Positions 5,336-10,555 of a DNA stretch of 10,555 nucleotides are shown here, in pieces. The translations under genes were made by a program, and so were the position numbers. The notes below the pieces were generated by a model. It saw only the letters and a program-made list of their open reading frames with translations. It was not told the DNA's origin and did no database searches. Numbering within the stretch: the stretch's first letter is position 1; the number at the start of each line of letters is the position of its first letter. The stretch is from an uncultured Prevotellaceae bacterium (lineage in GTDB: Bacteria; Bacteroidota; Bacteroidia; Bacteroidales; Muribaculaceae), in NCBI GenBank assembly GCA_900541935.1, contig UQLZ01000066.1, positions 1 through 10,555 on the forward strand, read 5' to 3'.

Positions 5336-8300
5336 ATGAAAAAATACAATTTAATCAACAACTCGCTCGGATGGCTGATGTTTCTGATAGCATCGGTTAC
5401 ATACTTGCTGACAATGGAACCGACTGCGAGTTTCTGGGATTGTGGAGAATTTACTGCACAAGGATACAAACTTGAAGTAGGGCACCCGCCCGGCAACCCG
5501 ATTTACATGCTTGCGGCACGCTTTTTTGCAAATTTTGCAAGTAGCCCGTCAACGGTTTCAATGTGTGTCAACACAATGTCAGCACTTTTGAGTGCCGGCA
5601 CAATCTTGTTGCTATTCTGGACTATAACCCACCTTGTTCGCCGATTGATTGTTAAAGATGAGGAAGAAAGCATCAGTTGGCAAAAGATGGCGGTAATCAT
5701 GGGTAGCGGCGTCGTTGGTGCTTTGGCTTATACTTGGAGCGATACATTCTGGTTCAGCGCTGCTGAAGCGGAAGTGTATGCATTCTCATCTTTCTGTACA
5801 GCCCTTACTTTCTGGTTGATATTGAAATGGGAATCGCGTTGCGACAATCCAAATTCCGACAGGTATCTAATAGCAATAGCCTATACTATAGGCGTTTCTG
5901 TTGCAGTTCACTTGCTTAACTTGCTTTGTATTCCTGCTATTGTGTTGGTTATCTATTACCGCAAGTTTAAGAATACTAATGCAAAAGGCTCATTGCTCGC
6001 TCTTGCTGTATCATTTGTTATTGTTGGTTTGATTCTATTTGGACTTGTTCCGGGTTTTGTAGAAATAGCACAATATTTTGAGTTGCTTTTTGTCAATGAC
6101 TTAGGCTTTAGTTTTAATAGCGGAGTTATTGTATATACAGCAATCTTGACAGGTATTCTTGTTTGGGCTATTTATGAAATGGCTAAGGGCAAGAGTCAGG
6201 CAAGAATGAAATTTTCATTCTTGTTAGCCATAACAGCATCAGGCATGCTCTTCATTGGCGACGGCGTTACTATTGCTGTAATCCTTATCGTTGCACTGGC
6301 GGTATATTTGTTTAAGTTCTGCAAGGTTGTTCCGCAAAGGGTTTTCTATAACATCGTAATGTCGGTAGCCGTAATTTTCTTCGGATACTCATCTTATGCG
6401 TTGATTCTTATCCGCTCAAACGCACAGACTCCGATGGATCAGAACTCTCCTGATAATGTTTTTTCTCTTGCAGATTACCTTAACCGCGAACAGTATGGTA
6501 AAACTCCTTTGCTTTACGGTCCTGTCTATAATTCATCAATTCTATATACCATAGCAGAAGATGGACAGACGCAGGTTCCAGTTAAGAAATATGGTAAGCC
6601 AATCTATCGCAAAGAGGTTAAGCAAACAGCAGATGCACCGGATAGATATATTCAAACAGGATTCGTTGAAGATTACGAGATGACTCCGGAAATGAATATG
6701 ATTTTCCCGCGTCTATATGCATCAGGAGCGGCAAGAAATTACAATAGTTGGCTAGGCTCTGTAAAGACAAAACCAGTGGAAGCAACAATTCTTGTTGATA
6801 GAGAAGGTAATCCTTATCATACAGAGCAAAAGCAAATGCCAACTTTTGGTGAAAACTTGAGATATTTCTTCAGTTATCAACTAAACTACATGTATTGGAG
6901 ATATTTCATGTGGAACTTTGCCGGTCGCCAGAATGATATTCAGGGGCAAGGTGAAATTACTCACGGTAACTGGATAACAGGTATTTCATTTATTGATAAT
7001 GCCCGTCTTGGAGACCAGTCACTTCTTCCGGAAGATCTTGGCTCTGGAAATGCCGGTCACAATGTTTACTTTATGCTGCCTTTGATATTGGGTATCATTG
7101 GTTTGCTTTGGCAGGCATATACAAGCAAACGAGGCATAGAGCAGTTCTGGGTTGTATTCTTCCTCTTCTTTATGACTGGTATTGCCATTGTGTTATACCT
7201 GAACCAGACACCAAGCCAGCCGCGTGAACGAGACTATGCATTTGCCGGCTCATTCTACGCATTTGCAATATGGATTGGTATGGGTGTTGCCGGTCTTTGC
7301 AGAATGCTTCTTGCTGCAAGAAAGAAGATGACTGAGGGCAAGAAAGTTGATGCCGATAAAGAACTCAAGATAAATAACGGTCTTGTTATTGCAGCCGTTG
7401 CATTGGGTATTATAGTTCCGTTCCAAATGGTTAGCCAGACATGGGACGACCACGACCGCTCAGGAAGATACGCTTGCCGTGACTTTGGTATGAACTATCT
7501 TTCATCTGTTGGAGAAAACGGAATTATCTTCACAAATGGAGATAATGACACATTCCCTCTATGGTACGCTCAGGAAGTGGAAGGCTGGAGAACAGACGTA
7601 AGGGTTGTAAACCTTTCATATTTGTCAACAGACTGGTATATAAACCAAATGCGTCGTCCGGCATACGAATCAGCCGCTTTGAAGATGATTGCTCCTAAAG
7701 ATGCGTTTGCTTACGACCGCCGTCAGTTCAACTATTTTATAGATGTTGATACAACTATGCTCGTTCCTGCGGACAAGTCTCTAAGAGAGATTTACTCTGA
7801 CAATTCCAACAAAAATGCTTGGGGTTTGTGGAGTTGCAAATATCCGATGATGTATGCAAATATCGACAAAGAGGCTGTTATCAAAAACGGAATAGCAGAT
7901 GCAAGCAAGGCTGCTATTATTGCCGATTCACTTTCTCTAAATCTATTGGAGGATAGGTACACAGTTGATGATGGAGGCATAACATCAAGCAAGGTGGCTG
8001 CAATAGATATTATCTCATCAATAGTTAATGATGGATGGAACAGGCCAATTTATTTCGCTATGACTGTTCCGGAAAGTTACTATCTCGGACTAATGCCTTA
8101 TATGGCTTCTACAGGTATGGCATATGAAGTTACTCCTATCCGATATGGATACAATGGTTCTGAAATAACTGTAGATACAGACAAGGCATTTGAAAACGTT
8201 ACCAAAAAGTATAAGTGGGGCGGTCTTGACAAGGCAACAGCCAACAATAAAATCTATTGTGATGAGACAGTAAGACGCATGGTAACAACAACCCGCAGTT

Positions 8301-8839
8301 CTATGGTAGATCTTGCGTTCCAACTTCTAATAGAAGGTCTCCAGGCAAAAGCCATTATGGCTGGAGAATATACTGAAGGAGGCAAGCCTCTTGACAAAAA
8401 CTCTGAAGAGTATAAAGAATCAGAGAAATATATGAATGACAGATTTAGCAGGTCACGTCATATCCTTGAACTTATGAGTGAGAAATTGCCGGAAAGCAAT
8501 CAACCTTATTCAGTTCAGTTAGGAGAAAAAATTGCTCAAATCTACTACAATCTTGGTCAGGAAACAGGCAATAAGGCAGATACTCAGAAGGCAAATGACT
8601 TGATGAAAGCGGAAATAAACCGATTCGGTCAATATGTCAGATATTATCAAACCCTTACGCCGAGTCAGTATAATCTTCTTTCAAATACAGACATGTATAT
8701 CGATACTTATTATATGGTTGAATTGCTGCAATTATTCAATGAGTATAATAGTGAAGAAGATACACATAAGGTATTGAAAGAATTGGAAACTTGTGGAGTA
8801 AATGTAAATAGATTGTTTGAGCGTTATCCACGCAAATAA
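5336..8839 (+). CDS. DUF2723 (GT117, TMEM260-like) membrane glycosyltransferase
   Basis: This 1167-aa protein has the DUF2723 fold common in Bacteroidota and related to human TMEM260, a protein O-mannosyltransferase. The N-terminal half is a GT-C type membrane domain. After the first helix (11-27) comes TMEPTASFWDCGEF (26-39), whose acidic residues in the first outside loop are catalytic candidates by analogy with GT-C enzymes, then GHPPGNP (49-55). Further helices lie near 82-105, 118-135, 145-163, 178-206, 217-240, 264-280, 293-326 and 337-359. An outside loop (about 360-575) is followed by helices near 578-592, 603-622, 635-660 and 682-700, with PSQPRERDYAF (626-636) between two of them. 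The remainder (700-1167) is soluble and probably periplasmic, with FTNGDNDTFPLWY (732-744) and a helical, TPR-like tail. I infer transfer of sugar from a lipid carrier to secreted protein or an envelope glycan; donor and acceptor are unknown. It is the first gene of a cluster with the deacetylase and QueG. Confidence 0.88.
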   Translation: MKKYNLINNSLGWLMFLIASVTYLLTMEPTASFWDCGEFTAQGYKLEVGHPPGNPIYMLAARFFANFASSPSTVSMCVNTMSALLSAGTILLLFWTITHLVRRLIVKDEEESISWQKMAVIMGSGVVGALAYTWSDTFWFSAAEAEVYAFSSFCTALTFWLILKWESRCDNPNSDRYLIAIAYTIGVSVAVHLLNLLCIPAIVLVIYYRKFKNTNAKGSLLALAVSFVIVGLILFGLVPGFVEIAQYFELLFVNDLGFSFNSGVIVYTAILTGILVWAIYEMAKGKSQARMKFSFLLAITASGMLFIGDGVTIAVILIVALAVYLFKFCKVVPQRVFYNIVMSVAVIFFGYSSYALILIRSNAQTPMDQNSPDNVFSLADYLNREQYGKTPLLYGPVYNSSILYTIAEDGQTQVPVKKYGKPIYRKEVKQTADAPDRYIQTGFVEDYEMTPEMNMIFPRLYASGAARNYNSWLGSVKTKPVEATILVDREGNPYHTEQKQMPTFGENLRYFFSYQLNYMYWRYFMWNFAGRQNDIQGQGEITHGNWITGISFIDNARLGDQSLLPEDLGSGNAGHNVYFMLPLILGIIGLLWQAYTSKRGIEQFWVVFFLFFMTGIAIVLYLNQTPSQPRERDYAFAGSFYAFAIWIGMGVAGLCRMLLAARKKMTEGKKVDADKELKINNGLVIAAVALGIIVPFQMVSQTWDDHDRSGRYACRDFGMNYLSSVGENGIIFTNGDNDTFPLWYAQEVEGWRTDVRVVNLSYLSTDWYINQMRRPAYESAALKMIAPKDAFAYDRRQFNYFIDVDTTMLVPADKSLREIYSDNSNKNAWGLWSCKYPMMYANIDKEAVIKNGIADASKAAIIADSLSLNLLEDRYTVDDGGITSSKVAAIDIISSIVNDGWNRPIYFAMTVPESYYLGLMPYMASTGMAYEVTPIRYGYNGSEITVDTDKAFENVTKKYKWGGLDKATANNKIYCDETVRRMVTTTRSSMVDLAFQLLIEGLQAKAIMAGEYTEGGKPLDKNSEEYKESEKYMNDRFSRSRHILELMSEKLPESNQPYSVQLGEKIAQIYYNLGQETGNKADTQKANDLMKAEINRFGQYVRYYQTLTPSQYNLLSNTDMYIDTYYMVELLQLFNEYNSEEDTHKVLKELETCGVNVNRLFERYPRK

Positions 8840-8854
8840 AAAGACTTTATAACA

Positions 8855-8895
8855 AAATGGGGATAGCACCAATTGATTTTGGAGCGTCCCCATTT
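8855..8895 (+). other. Intergenic hairpin without T-tract
   Basis: AAATGGGGA (8855-8863) pairs perfectly with TCCCCATTT (8887-8895). A second stem, CCAA/TTGG (8869-8872/8879-8882), sits inside the loop. Only CTAATTTTAG follows, so it is a poor intrinsic terminator. It lies between the DUF2723 stop and the deacetylase ATG, where no promoter box is visible, and might partly block read-through or protect an mRNA end. Confidence 0.5.
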
Positions 8896-8914
8896 CTAAT
8901 TTTAGCAATATTTT

Positions 8915-9529
8915 ATGTTTATAGAGCAACCTCCCGTTCCGTACAGAATGCTTTTCCCGGAAAGTATGTGGCGTATTCCAATGAAAGAAAAATCAGTTTT
9001 TCTTACTTTTGATGATGGACCTATTCCGGAAGTAACACCGTGGGTGCTTGACTTACTTGACCAATATGAAATAAAGGCAACCTTTTTTATGGTAGGTGAC
9101 AATGTAAGAAAACATCCAGAAACATTTCAGGAAGTAATCAAACGAGGTCACAGTGTTGGCAATCACACAATGCACCATCTTCAGGGAGCAAAGGTGCGGA
9201 CGCGTCGGTACATTAAGGATATAGCAGAGGCTCACATGTTGATTAAAAGTCCGCTGTTCCGTCCTCCCCACGGTTTTATCCGCTGGAAACAGGCAGCCGC
9301 AATTAAGGCGAATATGAGAATTATTATGTATGACCTTGTAACACGAGACTATAGCAAGAAACTTTCAGGAGATGATGTCTTGGAAAATGTAAAGCGATAT
9401 ACAAGAAACGGTTCTATTATTGTATTCCATGACTCACTAAAAGCAGAAAAGAATCTAAGATATGCCTTGCCAAAGGCTATCGAATGGCTAAAACAAAATG
9501 GATACAAATTCCTGCCGTTACCTATGTAA
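8915..9529 (+). CDS. Polysaccharide deacetylase family protein (NodB fold, CE4-like)
   Basis: The 204-aa protein is essentially one NodB domain. It carries TFDDGP (31-36; Asp33 as catalytic base, Asp34 as metal ligand), HTMHH (84-88; metal ligands His84 and His88), RPPHG (116-120), YDLVTRDY (139-146) and VFHDS (170-174). CE4 enzymes use a divalent metal to remove N- or O-acetyl groups from chitin-like polymers, peptidoglycan or other GlcNAc-containing glycans. There is no signal peptide or membrane helix; the MFIEQPPVPYRMLFP opening is what I remember for Bacteroidales homologues, so the start is likely correct and the protein is probably cytosolic or acts at the inner membrane face. It lies 75 bp after the DUF2723 gene and overlaps queG by 32 bp. 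A role in modifying a precursor glycan used by its neighbour is possible but unproven. Confidence 0.87.
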   Translation: MFIEQPPVPYRMLFPESMWRIPMKEKSVFLTFDDGPIPEVTPWVLDLLDQYEIKATFFMVGDNVRKHPETFQEVIKRGHSVGNHTMHHLQGAKVRTRRYIKDIAEAHMLIKSPLFRPPHGFIRWKQAAAIKANMRIIMYDLVTRDYSKKLSGDDVLENVKRYTRNGSIIVFHDSLKAEKNLRYALPKAIEWLKQNGYKFLPLPM

Positions 9530-10448
9530 GGAAGAAATACGAGAGCGTGCCAAAGAATGTGGCTTTGATGTCTGCGGGTTTGCAAAAGCAGAGCCTGTTG
9601 ACAGTATGCATATTGATATGTACAACCGATGGCTGGAAGAAGGAAAGCACGGAGAGTTGGATTATATGGAAAAATATATTGACCTTCGTAGCAATCCAAC
9701 AACACTTCTTGATGATGCAAAAACCGTTATATGCCTTGCAATGAACTATTATCCGCAAGTAAAAAGAGCGGATAGCGAGCCTTATTTTGCGTATTATGCT
9801 TACGGAAAAGATTATCATAAGGTTATCAGGAAACGGGCTGCACAACTTGCGGAATATATTTCATCAAAAACCAATGCCCAAACGCGGATTTGCGTTGATA
9901 CGGCACCTATCAGGGAAAGGTATTGGGCACAAAAATCAGGATTAGGCTTTATTGGTAAAAACAATCAGTTAATCATTCCTGGAAAGGGCTCGTTTTTCTT
10001 TCTCGCGGAAATAATAACAACGCTTGAAATAGAGCCTGACAAGCCTTGCACACTGTCCTGCGGAAAATGCCGACGATGTATAGACGCATGTCCGGCAGGA
10101 GCATTGCTGGAAAATTCGGCTTTAGATGCGTCAAAATGCCTTTCGTGCTTGACAATTGAATATAGGAAGCCATTTGATGAAAGTATGGCGAAAATGCTTG
10201 GAAATCATCTTTACGGCTGTGACGAGTGCCAATTGGCTTGTCCGCACAATAATTTTGCTGCTTCAAACACAATACCAGAACTGCAACCAACAGAGGAATT
10301 CCTTAATTTGGGAGAAAAAGAGTTGGCAAACTTGACAGAAGTTGACTATATGCGAATATTTAGCGGTTCTGCCATAAAAAGAGCAAAGTATGAGGGTATT
10401 GTTAGAAACATAAAGGCCGTTATACGCAACAGAAAAAATCAAAAGTAA
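9498..10448 (+). CDS. queG: Epoxyqueuosine reductase QueG
   Basis: The 316-aa protein has the full QueG layout. The N-terminal cobalamin-binding reductase domain (about 1-175) includes GFDVCGFAKAEP (22-33), VDTAPIRERYWAQKSGLG (133-150, Asp134 as the likely catalytic acid) and FIGKNNQLI (151-159). A ferredoxin-like domain with two [4Fe-4S] clusters follows: CGKCRRCIDACP (188-199), Cys214, and CDECQLACP (241-249). The C-terminal GSAIKRAKYEGIVRN (290-304) is also typical. QueG reduces epoxyqueuosine to queuosine at wobble position 34 of tRNAs for Asp, Asn, His and Tyr, in the cytosol. The start at 9498 is set by an in-frame stop at 9489-9491 and by the need to keep residues 10-33; it places the start inside the deacetylase gene. 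The long C-terminal extension of E. coli QueG is absent. An extra cysteine lies at 217. It is the last gene of the cluster. Confidence 0.93.
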   Translation: MDTNSCRYLCKEEIRERAKECGFDVCGFAKAEPVDSMHIDMYNRWLEEGKHGELDYMEKYIDLRSNPTTLLDDAKTVICLAMNYYPQVKRADSEPYFAYYAYGKDYHKVIRKRAAQLAEYISSKTNAQTRICVDTAPIRERYWAQKSGLGFIGKNNQLIIPGKGSFFFLAEIITTLEIEPDKPCTLSCGKCRRCIDACPAGALLENSALDASKCLSCLTIEYRKPFDESMAKMLGNHLYGCDECQLACPHNNFAASNTIPELQPTEEFLNLGEKELANLTEVDYMRIFSGSAIKRAKYEGIVRNIKAVIRNRKNQK

Positions 10449-10501
10449 TACCCGCTTCATGCCATTAGCCTGAAAAAAGTATTGTTGAATAAATGAATAT
10501 T

Positions 10502-10540
10502 AAAGAGGGTGTGTCGTAATGCGCGATGCACCTTCTTTTT
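10502..10540 (+). terminator. Intrinsic terminator of queG and the cluster
   Basis: GAGGGTG (10505-10511) pairs with CACCTTC (10529-10535), including one G-T pair. The stem continues inward through two G-T pairs and TCG/CGA (10514-10516/10524-10526) to a 7-nt loop, and outward as AAA/TTT. The run TTTTT ends the structure. It lies about 55 bp past the queG stop codon. Confidence 0.85.
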
Positions 10541-10555
10541 GTTCATGTATTATAC

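Noticed and set aside
9349..10290. Minus-strand open frames of 105-123 codons opposite the deacetylase and queG
   Set aside because: They lie opposite well-conserved genes with intact motifs and have no domain of their own; antisense shadows.
1..10555. tRNA or rRNA genes, CRISPR array, prophage, intact transposase or defence system
   Set aside because: I looked for these on both strands and saw no supporting sequence; no regularly spaced repeats and no transposase, integrase or nuclease motifs in any convincing frame.

Overview
The window looks like chromosomal DNA of a Bacteroidota species, most likely order Bacteroidales; the genus cannot be fixed from the sequence. Three things point there. 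The gene set is typical: a DUF6377-type TPR/membrane/HTH regulator, a large DUF2723 (GT117/TMEM260-like) membrane glycosyltransferase and a short NodB-type deacetylase that starts MFIEQPP. Gene starts lack Shine-Dalgarno sequences. Several gene fronts carry the Bacteroidota -7 element TAnnTTTG(C). The DNA is AT-rich, most strongly between genes.

Layout. 1-672 has no convincing protein gene. Its left part (1-410) is full of hairpins and resembles the edge of a dispersed repeat. A minus-strand promoter-like box (533-541) and a hairpin with a T-rich tail (332-353) could bracket a small RNA of about 200 nt. 673-2256 (minus) encodes a membrane-spanning TPR/HTH regulator with its own promoter. 2303-2664 is non-coding, with a probable dispersed repeat and a strong terminator. 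2665-3831 (minus) encodes a MalY/PatB-type PLP enzyme. 3832-4240 is a divergent intergenic region with promoters for both flanking genes, a possible branched RNA leader for the PLP enzyme, and a long inverted repeat at the transcription start of the transporter. 4241-5173 (plus) encodes a cation diffusion facilitator, probably a zinc exporter, followed by a hairpin terminator.

A plus-strand cluster fills 5230-10540: promoter box, DUF2723 glycosyltransferase (1167 aa), an intergenic hairpin, a polysaccharide-deacetylase-fold protein (204 aa) and QueG epoxyqueuosine reductase (316 aa). The last two genes overlap by 32 bp, and a clear intrinsic terminator closes the cluster. The glycosyltransferase and deacetylase could both act on cell-envelope glycans, but their substrates are not visible here. 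QueG does the last step of tRNA queuosine synthesis and seems to be linked to them by transcription rather than by pathway.

The coding part is ordinary Bacteroidales housekeeping and accessory content. I found no defence system, CRISPR array, prophage or intact transposase. The items most worth a second look are non-coding: the candidate small RNA (324-526), the PLP-enzyme leader (3903-3990), the inverted repeat at the transporter start (4181-4224), and the two probable dispersed repeats.
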